From: Liopterus haemorrhoidalis
Lineage: Eukaryota > Arthropoda > Insecta > Coleoptera > Dytiscidae
Reading direction: 5' to 3'
Assembly: GCA_963971575.1 (NCBI GenBank)
Contig: OZ020615.1
Coordinates: 60,397,379-60,461,378, forward strand
Length of the DNA: 64,000 bases
The notes below the pieces were generated by a model. The model was not told the DNA's origin and ran no database searches. It saw only the letters and a program-made list of their open reading frames with translations. Of the stretch, positions 11,928-23,720 are shown piece by piece. The position numbers were made by a program, and so were the translations under genes. Within the stretch, counting starts at the first letter, position 1. Every line of letters begins with the position of its first letter.

Positions 11928-12846
11928 TTTTTAGGGTTTTGTAGGTATGACCAAAAACCCTTATACCGTCATTTTGTCGTCTGTCTGTCTGTCTGTCTGT
12001 CTGTTCGGTAAAAATTGTAGCCAAACGGCTAAACCTAGAGAGTTGAAATTTGGCATGCTTATACAACACTTTGACCCGCACATAGGAAAAATACTAAAAC
12101 ATCTAAAAAACATACCCCCCTAAAAATATAAACAAATATGTGCTCATCGAAAACAAAAATATTTTTTTTAAATTTTGAGTAGGGTATCAAATGAAAGCCC
12201 TTAGTACGTGGATTAACGATCAAATTTTTATTTTTGCAAAATAAATTATTTTGATGCAATTTTTGCCAAAATTGTGCAAAAAAAAATTTGTCCCACACCC
12301 TGTAGCCCAGATGGTTTAAACTAAAAATCTAAAAAAATTCTAAGTAATGTATATTGGTGTGAACCGAAATAGTACAACAGGAATTTTTGATCAGGTTATG
12401 TTTTCGGAAAATAACGCATTTTTTGTAGTTATTGGTTCACAAAGTACAAAAGTTATACCAATGTAAGACACTCAAGGCGTGCGATAGCGTAATGGGTTAG
12501 AGCACTATTGTCGTAAGCTAAAATGCGCTGAAAACGAAGGGTTTCGAATTCGAGTACGGAGTGAATTTTATTTTTTCTGTTTTTTTTTGCATTTTTATTT
12601 GTTGAAATTATTTTGTCAAAATTCTAGTTATATTTTGACAAATGTTGTATTTAATTTTTAAGAGCGTAAATTTAATAACCAGTCTTATTATATGATTAAC
12701 AGACGATAAATTATTTTAAAAATATCGTTTTGCCGTGATTACTACAAAGTAAAATTTGTCCTACACACTCAGCATACCGCCTTCACTTATTATATACCTG
12801 CGAAACCCTGAAATGTGTGAAAATTCACACTTCACATCAATTTTTT
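11928..12846 (+). mobile_element. Helentron-like repeat, family B copy 1
   Basis: It starts in a T-run followed by AGGGTTTTGTAGGTAT (from 11933), then a (TCTG)n tract (about 11980-12003). It ends with the inverse motif ATACCTGCGAAACCCT, the 16-bp palindrome GTGTGAAAATTCACAC (12815-12830), TTCACATCAA and T's. Subterminal inverted repeats, 3' hairpin and insertion between T's match known Helentron-derived HINEs. No protein is encoded. It lacks about 200 bp present in copies B2 and B3 between the AAATTTAATAACCA block and the 3' end. It carries a unique tRNA-like module at 12475-12563. Confidence 0.75.
12475..12563 (+). other. tRNA-like module in family B copy 1
   Basis: It contains TAGCGTAATGGGTTAGAGC (from 12485), close to the RNA polymerase III A-box consensus, and GGGTTTCGAATTCGAG (12539-12554), close to a B box with one extra base. 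The boxes are about 55 bp apart, as in tRNA genes. A stem ATTGGT/ACCAAT (12431-12436, 12457-12462) lies just upstream. It does not fold as a canonical tRNA by eye. The same site in B2, B3 and B4 holds other sequences with the same motif layout. Confidence 0.5.
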
Positions 12847-13440
12847 ATTAATTCTTAATAGATTTGCGTTAGTATATTTTTATATATTCCTTCAGAATTT
12901 AATAAATCTTTAAAACGTAATCGTATTAGCAAATAGACGATTCAACAATTCAAGATAAAATCTGTTGTAAGTGTTTTGTTATCTGAAAACCACGTGATTC
13001 TATTTAATTCAAATAAATCTAGCTGAAACCCGGAACAGTTATCTTCCATCCAAGCAACAGTTGGTCCATAATTTAGGAGCCCCCGCTCTAACAAATGTTC
13101 TCCACTTTTAACGGCCCGCAACTCGCATCATAAAACTAACACCTAATAAAACTGCAGCTACAGATTGAAACACCCCTCCTTAATTGCATATTAATTTATG
13201 TTTCAATTATTATAATTAAATCACTTTTAATATACAGTAGGGAGAATTGGAAAACATGGGGAATTTTTCTCTTTAAAACTCTTCTTTATTTTCACATAGA
13301 TTAATAAAATTAGATGCCTTTCAATTTTACCTTGATTCTGTGGTTTAAGCGGAACTAGATTTTAAATTTTAGTAACTTTTACCGATTAAGTGCGGTATTT
13401 GATCGTTTTGTTTAGCAAAAGCCAACTTTTTTTTCCAGTT
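12847..13440. other. AT-rich spacer, no gene seen
   Basis: No ORF above 60 codons and no recognisable repeat. Confidence 0.5.
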
Positions 13441-13970
13441 TTTTTACCGACCGCCAACATATAGGTATAAGGGAGGTATTGTGATCATACCGATTTTGAC
13501 ATTTCGAGATTTCGATGAATCTCCACGAATTGAGGTCCCTACATAACTTTTTGACTATTTTTAGCATGATGTCTGTCGGTCTGTTTGTCCGTCTGTCTGT
13601 CTGTCTTTTGATAAAAAAAAACCTTTGGTAAAAATCGGTTGACTAGAAATGTGAGTTTACTCGTGTCGATTTTAAGATTTTTGCGAATATTTTGCAACAG
13701 AAAAATATTTCGAAAAAAATTATTTTACGAAAGTTGCTATAAAAGCAATAACTAACAACTTTTATTTCAGACATTTTTTGAAAAAGCGAAAAAAATTTGA
13801 AAAATTTTTAGAAATCTATTTTTTTATACTTATATTTAACGTTTCCATGGTCATGATAAATAATATCTCTGTTAGAAAATATTAGGCCAAGTTATTTCTA
13901 CTCTGCTGCTAGAATGTATTTTATGCAAGTACTTTGTGATGGCGGTTGGTGCTGTAGTGGCCACAGCTGA
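13441..13970 (+). mobile_element. Helentron-like repeat, family A copy 2
   Basis: T-run and ACCGACCGCC at 13446, then GGAGGTATTGTGATCATACC, a shortened (GTCT)n tract, the core shared with copy 1, GGCGGTTGGT, hairpin CTGTAG-TGG-CCACAG (13952-13966) and CTGA plus T's. It lacks about 90 bp after the microsatellite compared with copy 3. It is non-coding. Confidence 0.72.
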
Positions 13971-14154
13971 TTTTTTTTTTTTCTCCAGTCAGCTCAGGGT
14001 TTTACTCAGCAATAGTCCGTATACTCAATAGTTTAATATGATAGGTTACTCCATAAGGTAGAAAAATTGTGGTAGAATTAAAATAAAAAAATAAAAAACT
14101 ACTTCGCTTTCCTTTATCTACGTCTTAAGAGTTTTATTTTAATACCACTCAATA

Positions 14155-14694
14155 AATGTTAAAAAAATATATTTTTTTTTCGACGACAAAAAAAATCAAT
14201 ATTTTGCGAAAACCAATTGGATCAAAATTTCTTGTTGAACTATTCCGATTCCCATCAATGTACATTATTGAGATTTTTTTCATATTTTTAGTTCAACCCA
14301 TCTGGGAGATAGCGTGGAGGACAAAAGTTTTTGATTATATTGACAAAAATCCCATAAAAAAAAGGTTTTTCAAAAATAAAAATTTGTTTGTGCATCCACG
14401 CATTAAGATGTTTCATTTGACACCCTACCCAAAATATTTAAAAAATATTTATTTTTCCATTAAATACATATTTGTTTATATTTATCCCACGCTGTTTTTT
14501 TTTTAATTCTCTATAGTTTTCCTATATGTAGGTCAAAAAGCATGCCAAATTTCAACTTTCTATGTTTGGCTTTGGTTTGTTCTTGTCAGTCGTTTGGCTA
14601 CAATTTCTACCGTATAGACAGACTATAAGGATTTCTACAGTATACCTCAGGTTATAAGGGTTTTTTGGTGGTCATACCTACAAAACCCTAAAAA
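14155..14694 (-). mobile_element. Family B copy 5, diverged and 3'-truncated
   Basis: On the minus strand the start is T-run plus AGGGTTTTGTAGGTATGA (complement 14672-14689). It then follows the family B sequence through TAGCCAAACG, CATGCTTTTTGACC, TTTGTTTATA and ACCCATCTGGG blocks with many substitutions. It stops near the point where the tRNA-like module begins in other copies, so module and 3' hairpin are absent. The (TCTG)n tract has almost disappeared, which fits an old copy. A 116-codon ORF across it is a by-product. Confidence 0.68.
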
Positions 14695-15780
14695 TGAACT
14701 TTGCAACCAAGCATTTTACATAGCCATAACTTCTGGTAACTAATACTGGAGTAAATCATAAAATAAATGAGCATAAAATAAAAAATTAAAAATTTTCCAC
14801 AACTAGGATTGTTATTTATAAAATTTTTATTATAGTGATACAACTAAAATGATTTTTTAACTGAATTACATAATTTCTATGGCAATAAATATTATTTTGA
14901 CAGCAATATATTAACTCTATACAAAATAGCAATAAATTTAACTAAGCATTTAAATTAATTTTATCACCGTAGAAAGAAACCATAAATAATTAAATTTTAT
15001 AAAAATATAAAATACTGCAATTCTTTTTATTACAAAACAAATAGCATTTATAGAAATCCATGACATTAATACTTTAATAAGATGCAACAGAAAATATTTT
15101 AAATAATTATTTTATTTGTAAATATTTTTTTATCCCTGCGGTGAAAGCTAACAAAGAATTAATAAACATTTGCGAGGACATTTAATAAATGATCATTTGA
15201 ATATTGTAGTCGATGCATAAATAAAACACCATTTAACAAATACTAGTTAATCTAAACTAATTTATAATTGTGGATAAATTTCTGTCTAGAACAATATGCA
15301 ATATTCTTTGATTCTAGTCTTCAAATTTCACTGGTAGTTTATTTTAACCACTTCATTTGATATGCATTGTTTTTTTGTACGTTGTTTAAAATTTGAATTT
15401 ACATTTGTTTAGTATTTGGTTATTGTTTAAATATGGTCCGTGATATTTTTAAACAATACGTTGCAGTCTACCTACGAAACAAAATTGAGAAATTCTATTA
15501 CAATAGCAATGAATTTGTTTTGGTGAGAATAATTTTCAAATGGAACAAGAGAAATCCAAATAAGGGAAACGAAAGTTAATTTAAATATTTGGGGCACATC
15601 AATAATAATTTCAAGCGTAAGTAACGAACGAAAAACTGCAAAGAATACATTTTTATGCACATCTATATTTTCTCATAAGGAGAATGAAAGAAGATCCAAA
15701 TATTGGTAGCGTCTATGCCAAAATTACATTTAATGATGAATTTAAGTAAAGATATCGAAAATTTCATGTATTAATACTTG
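14695..15780. other. AT-rich stretch, no gene seen
   Basis: Nothing recognisable on either strand. Confidence 0.5.
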
Positions 15781-16060
15781 TAGAATTTATATTTGGTGGA
15801 TCTTGGGTGGCCTCGAGGTATCGATAAAAAGGGAAATTGAAACAATTCCCGTCTGCAAATCGAGTTTTGTCTCCTTGATTTGCAAAATACGGAAAGCAGT
15901 GTTGTTCGAATCGTTACACGTTGTTAGGGCGATCGATGGTGTAGCCCCTACGACTGCTGTTTTAACATCTATTTTCAGTAGTACTGTATGGTGTACAAGC
16001 CTGGTAGGAATCAAAGAGTTAAGTAGGAGAACAGGCTTTTTTGAAAAGTGGATTTATTAA
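15781..16060. other. GC-richer segment with unassigned overlapping ORFs
   Basis: A plus-strand frame of 85 codons (15803-16060) and a minus-strand frame of 75 codons (15787-16014) overlap here. Neither shows a domain I recognise. The base composition is closer to the following LINE than to the flanking AT-rich DNA, so it could be another element fragment into which the LINE inserted. Confidence 0.35.
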
Positions 16061-17190
16061 AGAATGGTATATTTTATCATCACTGCTTTGGAGGAAGGTA
16101 AAGAAGTTCATACTGTTTACACCGACTTTAGAAAAGCCTTCGACCAGGTCGATATAAATATCTTAATTTGTAAACTCAAGCGATATGGCATTAGCAATCC
16201 CCTGTTGTCTTGGTTCACTTCTTACCTAACTGGTCGCTCACAGTATGTTAAACTAAGCAATTGTCTCTCAGATGTTATAACTGTTTCTTCAGGAGTTCCG
16301 CAAGGGTCCCATTTAGGGCCTGTTCTCTTTCTTCTTTTTATCAACGACATTGCATTTTATATCAAACACTGCAATTTCTTATTGTTTGCGGACGATTTAA
16401 AAATCTTCAAGGTAAGTTCTATTGCAGCTGATCATATAGCGTTGCAACAGGATCTCGATTCCATCTTCCAATGGTGCACAGCAAACAACTTGTGGTTCAA
16501 CATCGCCAAGTGCAAATATATCAACTTCTCTAGAAAACGAGAACCATCGAACATTGTGTATTCACTAGACAATACACCTTTAGAGGAAACCAAAGATATA
16601 AGGGATTTGGGCGTCTTATTTAGTAGCGACCTTAATTTTACTGCCCACATCAACACAATCATCAGCAACTCATTACGCATGTTGGGCTTCATAAAAAGAC
16701 AGTCTGTCAGCTTCAGAAGTTTACATACTATCAAAGTCCTGTTCAATTCTTTAGTGAGGTGTCAGTTAGAATACGCCACATCTATATGGTCTCCAACCCA
16801 ACAGAGTTTGATTAACAGACTGGAAAACGTGCAAATCAAATTTTGTAATTATGCACTTTATATATCGGGTATTTATTACAGTGCTGTACCGAGAGCTGAA
16901 CGACTATCCGAACCTTTACAAGATAGGCGTCGGATTTTCTATGCCTACTCCATAAGATAATGAACGGTACCACTGACGTTTCTGACATCCTCGCTAAAGT
17001 TGGACTGAGAGTTGCACCTTACCCAACAAGGAACGTGGATTTATTCCACTTGCCCAGGCGCCGAACATCTTACGGACTCAACTCCAGGCTGGACAGAATG
17101 TGCAAGCTCTACAACGACCTGGCCCCGGATTTGGATATTATGTGCTCTTCTTACATTGCTTTTAAAAATAATCTAAACCGTTTACTCTAG
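16061..17190 (+). pseudogene. LINE reverse transcriptase, Jockey-like, 5'-truncated
   Basis: The first frame (298 codons from 16064) is a well-preserved reverse-transcriptase domain: motif A YTDFRKAFD at residues 19-27, motif B SGVPQGSHLGPVLF at 76-89, catalytic FADD at 108-111, then thumb motifs including LGVLFSSDLNF and QLEYATSIWSP. A stop at 16958-16960 comes from a one-base frameshift: in the next frame KIMNGTTDV... continues without a gap to FKNNLNRLL and the true stop at 17188-17190. The endonuclease and the first RT motifs are missing, so the copy is 5'-truncated, as is usual for target-primed LINE insertions. No RNase H domain follows. The style and C-terminal sequence suggest the Jockey group. 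A family B repeat starts about 60 bp downstream, in a T-rich tract. Confidence 0.93.
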
Positions 17191-17247
17191 TCCTGTTTAT
17201 TTAGCATTTTTGTTTTTTTAATATATTTTTTGTAACTTTTTTTGTTG

Positions 17248-17299
17248 TTTTTAGGGTTTTGTAGGTATGACCAAAAAACCCTTATACCGTCATTTTGCC

Positions 17300-17339
<40 letters not shown>

Positions 17340-18405
17340 GTCTGTCTGTCTGTCTGTTCGGTAAAAATTGTAGCCAAACGGCTAAACCTGGAGAGTTGAA
17401 AATTGGCATGCTTGTACAACTTTTTGACCCGCACATAGGAAAAATCTAAAAACATAAAAAACATATCCCCCTAAAAATATAAACAAATAATGTGCTCATC
17501 GAAAAAAAAAATATTTTTTTAAAATTCTGAGTAGGGTATCAAATGAAAGCCCTTAGTACGTGGATTAACGATCAAAATTTAATTTTTGCAAAATAAATTA
17601 TTTTGAGGCGATTTTTGCCAAAATTGTGCAAAAAAAATTTTGTCCCACACCCTGTAGCCCAGATGGTTTAAACTAATAATGTGAAAAAATTCTAAGTAAT
17701 GTATAATGGTGTGAACCGGAATAGTACAACAGGAATTTTTGATCAGATTATGTTTTCGGAAAATAACGCATTTTTTGTGTTTTTTGGTTGACGATGCATA
17801 CATGTTATAGTCTTATAACACACTTAGTTGATAAGCATTTGGTGGTCTAGTGGCTCAGTTGCTCGACAACTACAAAGGATCGTTATTCACTACACAGGTT
17901 CGTTCCTGGCTTGTGGAGTCAATTTTATTTTTTGTATTTTTTTTTTTCATATTTATTATGTTTAAATTAATTTCGAGTTATATTTTAGCACATTTTGAAT
18001 TTAATTTTCAAGAGCGTAAATTTAATAACCAATTGGAATTATATTTTCATTTATACGAAGCCAGAGGGGCGGAGCGTATGATTTAAGACAACCAATGAAA
18101 GCCATAGGCCCAATTTTCAAAATCTTAATGAACCTTGTTATATAAAAAAAATACTGCACTTATTTAGAAACCTAAATAATGATATTAGGTATTCGAATTA
18201 AAATTAACAAAAAAATATTTTAACATAATATTTGTTTTTAAAGCTCTGAGATTAACAGACGATAAATTATTTTAAAAAGATCGTTCATTTTGCCGTGGTT
18301 ACTACAAAGCAAAATTTGTCCTACACACTCAGCATACCGCCTTCACTTATTATATACCTGCGAAATCCTGCAATGTGTGAAAATTCACACTTCTATCAAT
18401 TTTTT
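17248..18405 (+). mobile_element. Helentron-like repeat, family B copy 2
   Basis: T-run, AGGGTTTTGTAGGTAT (17253), a long (TCTG)n tract (about 17300-17356), the hairpin TAGCCAAACGGCTA, the core, a tRNA-like module (17840-17920), the AAATTTAATAACCA block, then TATATACCTGCGAAATCCTG, palindrome GTGTGAAAATTCACAC (18375-18390) and T's. It is nearly identical to copy 4 at 49013-50174 in the opposite orientation, including the module. It lies in the T-rich 3' region of the LINE at 16061-17190. No protein is encoded; Cys-Leu-Ser-Val repeats in the microsatellite are artefacts. Confidence 0.78.
17840..17920 (+). other. tRNA-like module in family B copy 2
   Basis: It has an A-box-like TAGTGGCTCAGTTGC (17848-17862) and B-box-like AGGTTCGTTCCTGGC (17896-17910), 48 bp apart, and can form a short T-arm CAGG/CCTG. 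A perfect stem TGTTATA/TATAACA (17803-17809, 17814-17820) precedes it. It shares no clear sequence identity with the modules at the same site in copies 1 and 3. The flanks on both sides are conserved family B sequence. Confidence 0.5.
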
Positions 18406-18525
18406 AATATTGTGTAATTTAGGTAATTTTATCCTGTATACACTTAAGTTAATAAATAATAATAATAAATAGTTTTATGGGCCAGAAGAACAAAGTTCTT
18501 ACAAGAGTCACAAACCAATCTACAG

Positions 18526-19535
18526 TAGAGATGGGTCGTTCATGAACGAACCGGCTCACTGAGCCGGCTCAGTACACTGACCGAAGTGACACGGTTCACC
18601 AAATTGAAATGAGCCGGCTCACGGCTCACTGTATAGTTTCAAGTTTCAAGGATACGATTGGTCGGGCGATTGTGAACAGTGACCGGAGTGATCCGGATCT
18701 GGATCGATGTCATGTTGAACTTCGCGAGAACTTGGCTTGTAATGTATTATCATAAAGTGTATTTTGTCATCAATTTGTAGGGCACTTTATTTGAAACTAA
18801 TAGGGTTAGTCTGTATTTTCTTACAACCATACTATATAAAAATATTAAAAATATTGCCCAAATCCCAGATATCCGATTTATAAGGGCAATAAACATCGCC
18901 ATAAACTTAACACATCTGGTTTAAAATACAGTAGCTACATAAAGTGAATTGCTTGTTTCAAAAATGTTAGATAAGAGTCGGGGCCAAGCGACGTTCTACC
19001 TACGACCGGACGACCGGCAACTGACTGACCTGTGTCTCGGGATCATGTTTAAAAGAACCGGCGCTAAGCAAGAGTCGGCTCTAAGCGACGTTCTACCTCC
19101 AAGCTCTAAGCGACGTTCTACCGAACGACCGACCGACCTGTGTCTCGGGATCATGTTTACAAGAACCGGCTCTGAGCAAGAGTCGGTTCTAAGCGACATT
19201 CTACCTACGACCGAATGACCGACCGACCTGCGTCTCGGGATCATGTTTACAGTTCATATATTGCAAGAATCGGCTCTAAGCAAGAGCCGGGTGTAAACGA
19301 GGTTCTACCTACGACCGAACAACCGACCGACCTGTGTCTCGGGATCATATTTACAGTTTATATATTGCAAGAACCGGCTCTAAGCGACTTTCTACCTACG
19401 AACTAACGACCGTCCTGTGTTTCGGAGACATGTTTACTTAACCGGATCACTGAGCCGGATCAATGAACCGGCTCAACAAACTGAACGACCTCCACTGATC
19501 CGGTTCCGCAAACTGAGCCGAAATTCCCATCTCTA
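18526..19535. mobile_element. Non-autonomous hAT-type element, 1010 bp
   Basis: The ends are TAGAGATGGG and CCCATCTCTA, flanked by a perfect 8-bp duplication ATCTACAG (18518-18525 and 19536-19543). The inside is rich in the palindrome GAGCCGGCTC and related GAACCGGCTC motifs near both ends, and a ~100-bp tandem array in the middle. No transposase remains. Open frames through the array encode only the repeat. Confidence 0.88.
18975..19440. repeat. Tandem array inside the hAT element
   Basis: Four to five imperfect units of about 90-110 bp share AAGCGACGTTCTACC, GACCGACCGACCTG and TGTCTCGGGATCATG. Units vary by short insertions such as ACAGTTCATATATTGCAAGA. This is an expansion within the transposon, not a gene. 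Confidence 0.85.
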
Positions 19536-19543
19536 ATCTACAG

Positions 19544-20180
19544 CCAAATTATATTCCAAATTAAAAAGATCAATATTTTAGTCATGTAACCCGCAATAAT
19601 CTACAATTCGAATTTTAGTTTTTTGTTTAAAAATAAAGTCATCATCCCTCATTGATGTTTGTAATTGTTTTATATTTTTAATTTGCAAACAAGAATTTGG
19701 AATAGAGTGGGAGCGTGGGAGTTTGAAAGAGTGAATGACGTGTTTGGTGGAGGAGGTAAGAGTGAAGAGGGAAGAGGAAAGAGGAAAGAGCTGAATGCAG
19801 CACGGTGCTCGTAGCTCGACAGCACAAGAACACTCGTGAAACGATCAGAGTCACCTTCCTCTCAACCCGCCTGCACCGGCATCACAATATAAACCATCAA
19901 TCACTCACTCCGCTGTACTCTTTCCTCTCTGTGTTCCTCTCTTTACTCTACACTCGACACTCGATACTCTCACAAACAAACTTCACTACCGATACACATG
20001 ATCCAATAGTTTTAATTTGTTACTTTTATTTCGTGCAATATACTTAGTGGCAGTTAAATACAACTAACAACTTTTAGAAGAGATTTAGGAATCTCGAAAA
20101 GTTAGTACTTTTAAAGGATTGTGCGGCACTTGATTCAGTATCCTACATTCATAATTAAAGACAACGTCTATTGAGTTTTC
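19544..20180. other. Purine/pyrimidine-skewed region, no gene assigned
   Basis: From about 19700 to 19800 the plus strand is GA-rich (GAGGGAAGAGGAAAGAGG); from about 19915 to 19960 it is CT-rich (CTCTTTCCTCTCTGTG). These could pair as a loose stem or form triplex DNA. It might be a promoter-like or transposon end sequence, but there is no adjoining coding exon to support that. Confidence 0.35.
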
Positions 20181-20185
20181 CACAA

Positions 20186-20890
20186 GGCATAATTTACATT
20201 AATTGTAAAAATTGTGGATTAAAAAAAATCACAACTCAAAAACGGTTAAAGATAACGACCTGCGGTTGGAATTTTTGGATTCTCTGTAGTTTATTTAGTC
20301 TAGAAAAAATTTGGGGCTTTAATCGTTTGGCGCTTTTTGAGATTACGACAAATTTTTAATGGCATAATTTACATCTTTTGTGAAATTGTGAATTAAAAAA
20401 AAATCACAACTCAAAAACGGTTGGAGACAGCGACCTCCAGTTAGAATTTTTGGATTTTCCGTAGTTTATTTAGTCGAGAAAAAATTTGGGCCTTTAATCG
20501 TTTCACGTGTTTTGAGATTACGACAATGTTTTGTGATGGCATAATTTATATTATTTGTGAAAATTGTGAATTTAAAAAAATTAGAACACAAAAACGGTTA
20601 GAGAAAACGACTTCCGGTTAAAATTTTTGGATTCTCCATAGTTTATTTAATCTAGAAAAAATTTGGGGCTTTAATCATTTAGTACGTTTTGTGATTATGA
20701 CAATTTTTTTAAATGACATAATTTACATTATTTGTGGAAATTGTGAAATAAAAAAAATCACAACTCAAAAACGGTTACAGACAGCGACCTCCGGTTAGAA
20801 TTTTTGTATTCTGTGTAGTTTATTTAGTCTAGAAAAAATTTGAGGCCTTGTACGTTTTTCGTATTTTACAATTATGACAAATGTTAACAT
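20186..20890. repeat. Tandem array, 175-177 bp period, four units
   Basis: Unit starts (GGCATAATTTA and variants) lie at 20186, 20361, 20538, 20715 and a diverged fifth at 20891. Each unit holds AATCACAACTCAAAAACGGTT, a GACCTCCGGTT block and GTTTATTTAGTC. The spacing suggests a satellite monomer. Confidence 0.85.
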
Positions 20891-21745
20891 GGCGTGATTT
20901 ATAGAAATTTTGATCTTCACATGGACGTATCTCAAAAACTAAATACGATAAAGACCTGCGGTTGAAATTTTTGAAATCTTGAGGTCCTAATTAACTTGTA
21001 ACCAAATTTTCAAACAAAATAATTTTTTGAAAATTTAAACTTTTTTTTTAAATTTTTTGAAAATTTTGTTAAATCCTAACTAAAAAATGGTTAGGGATAA
21101 AAATATACGGTTTGAATATTTAAAATTCTCCTACATTGTTTAATCTAAAAATAAATTTGGGCTTTAATAAACCAATTATTAAGTTTTTTATGGGCAGTAA
21201 TACAAAAAACCTGAAAATGGCCAGAAATCGAAAAAATCGTAAGGGGTAGACCTTAAAAAAAACGTGATTTTTAAGAAAAAAAAAATTGTTTCCGATTTTA
21301 TTGAAAATTGGTACAAATATGTATATTTGGTCGTAGATCAATAAAATTGGGTCCATTTTGAAGTTTGGGCAAAAGTTTTGAAATTATAGGCAAAAAACTG
21401 ACCCAAATCGGCTCTGACTCAGAAACTAGAAAAAATGATTTTTTTTAAATGGCTTTTTTAAATTTTTTTTAAATATTTTTTTCATAATCCTCACTTAAAA
21501 ATTAACGTAAAGCTACATTTTTACTAAAATGGGAGCCAAAAATTATTTTGAACAAAATTTTATGACTTTTTTTAAAATTATGTTTGAAATAGGTATACTC
21601 ATACTTTTTTAGTCTTACATCACAAATATATGGTCACTTTTGAGTTTTTTTTTTTTTTTTTATTCTAAATTTAGTCTAAAATTTTGACATTTCCGGCAAA
21701 GAAAGTAAAAAAAAGACACTCTCAGAGCCGATGAAATGTGAGCCT
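20186..21745 (+). repeat. Family C repeat, copy 1
   Basis: It begins with four ~177-bp tandem units and runs on through an AT-rich segment to AGACACTCTCAGAGCCGATG. A second copy lies inverted at 55985-57205 with the same order of blocks, including the scraps CCTTACGATTTTT and TTTATTGATC. That shows a dispersed element of about 1.2-1.6 kb. Clear terminal repeats and target duplications were not found and no protein is encoded. The class is unknown; a non-autonomous element or satellite-derived repeat are both possible. Confidence 0.7.
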
Positions 21746-21769
21746 ACCCTGTTTTTTAAACTATCTTAA

Positions 21770-22489
21770 GGGGGGGGGGGGGGTCTGATAACCACATTTT
21801 AATCATATTTTTGTAAATTTTTTTCAAATCTATGGTTAAATTTATTCATTTTCAAATAAAGTACATATATAAAGTATGTTTTGAAGAAGATTCAAAAAAA
21901 TTTGAAGGCAAAATATGGCGAATTGAACCAACTGTGGCAAATCTTCTCAGACTCCGGGAAAAAAATTAGATTTTGCGGTTACCAGCATAACCAGCATAAC
22001 TCCAAAAAGATTTTATTAGTTTATGAGTTAGCCGAGGTAACGACGTTGAGATATTTTTTTTTTTCATGAGTTTTATTTAACAATCTTAAATATACTCATT
22101 TTTAGGTTTTTTTTTAGGGGGAATTAATTTTTTTTGTTTTCTAAGTAACGCTAAAAACTGAAAAATCATTTTAAAAATAAAAACTCAACGTCATTACCTC
22201 GGCAAACTCATAAACTAACAAAATATTTTTAGATTTTTGATTTCAGATGATCCAGTGACGAGTTATGCTGGTCACCGCAAAATCTAATTTTTTTCCCCGG
22301 AGTCGGAGAAGATTTGCCACAGCTGGCTCATTTCGCCATATTTTGCCTTCAAAATTTTTTTGTATCTTCTTCAAAACATACTTTATATATGTATTTAGTT
22401 TGAAAATGAATAAATTTACCCATAGATTTGAAAAAAAATTCACAAAAATATGCTTAAAATGTGGTTATCAGACCCTCCCCCCTCCCCCC
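21770..22489. mobile_element. TTAA-flanked foldback element with G-tract ends
   Basis: The two arms (about 21770-22055 and 22180-22489) are inverted copies over roughly 300 bp. The ends start with a run of G followed by TCTGATAACC and, inverted, GGTTATCAGACCC then C-tracts. TTAA flanks both sides (21766-21769, 22490-22493), pointing to a piggyBac-type target. The arms include GGCAAATCTTCTC and ATTTTGCGGTTACCAGCATAA. It is inserted at or next to the end of family C copy 1. It is non-coding. Confidence 0.82.
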
Positions 22490-22493
22490 TTAA

Positions 22494-23512
22494 TAAACTT
22501 ATACTTAATTCTTAACTATCATCTGTATTAATAAAATTGTAGCTATACCTGCTTTTTTTATTTTTTTGGCCTCATATTTGGTTTCTACACGTTTCAGGCG
22601 ATTATAAGACAACTAGCTGGAGTACCATAAAATATGCAGATTATTAAAATTTACCGATTTAGGCTATAGCCTACTAAGCTTCGCGGTAAATCCGCTATTA
22701 TATGGCACACCGTAGACGTAGACTCTTATTTTTTTGCAAAAACTCATTATAAATTATAATCGTATAAAAAGTTTCTGCACTTTCAGTTAAAATATTTAAT
22801 TTCAAGTATTTTTTTATTAGAAACTATATATTTACGTGCAGACAATGTTAATTAAATTTATATGTACATTAATATTTACAAATTAATGTTTAACTCAGGA
22901 ATTTTATCTTTCACACAATTATCATAATGTAAATGATAACAATTTATGAAAAAACTCATATATAAATATTTAAGGATAATGATGAACACAAAAATGTATA
23001 CAATCTTTTGAAAAAATTGTTAAATATTTTGTAGTTTTAATTACTACAAATCAAAATAGTCACGGATAATGATTCTTGTAAAAAATTACAAAATACTAGC
23101 AAGAATATAAAAAATTAATATTTGAAGGACATTTTGGTTAAGTAGACCATCCTCGAGGATTGATAATTAAAACTGTAGCTGTCATTTGTGAGTTTAGTGT
23201 CGTACGAATTTTATTCCGGGTTTTTGTAATTCATTTATTTTGCCCCGGCGCTTTTTAAGATGTACTTGATCGAAGAGCTGCATGTCCATGTGAAATTTTG
23301 TTAAACTGTGTGGTAAAGTAGTGGCAGAGACAGATGGATTTATACAGCTTTTGGAGAAAACACTTTGAGCCAAGCCGCGTATTTCAAGTGATAAGGGCGT
23401 TTTAAATATTGTAGAAACCCAATCAAAGATGATAAGAGATCGATCAGGTCTTCAATTTCTAAAATTCATCGTGAATATATACTAACAAGTGACACAGTAA
23501 ACATTTAATTAA
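22494..23512. other. No supported gene
   Basis: AT-rich sequence with one more balanced patch at 23190-23480. Translations of that patch showed no domain I could name, and they are broken by stops. Confidence 0.45.
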
Positions 23513-23674
23513 TTTTTACCGACCGCCAACATATATAAGGGAGGTATTGTGATCATACCGATTTTGACATTTCGAGATTTCAATGGATCTCCACGAATTG
23601 AGATCTCTACATAACGTTTTGACTATTTTTAGCATGATGTCTGTCGGTATGTCTGTCCGTCCGTCTGTCTGTCC

Positions 23675-23720
<46 letters not shown>

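Noticed and set aside
14156..14506. 116-codon ORF
   Set aside because: It lies entirely in family B copy 5, and the equivalent frame is broken or different in the other copies.
18949..19406. ORFs of 89, 82 and 63 codons in the hAT at 18526
   Set aside because: They read through the ~100-bp tandem units on both strands and change frame with each indel; the peptide repeats mirror the DNA repeats.
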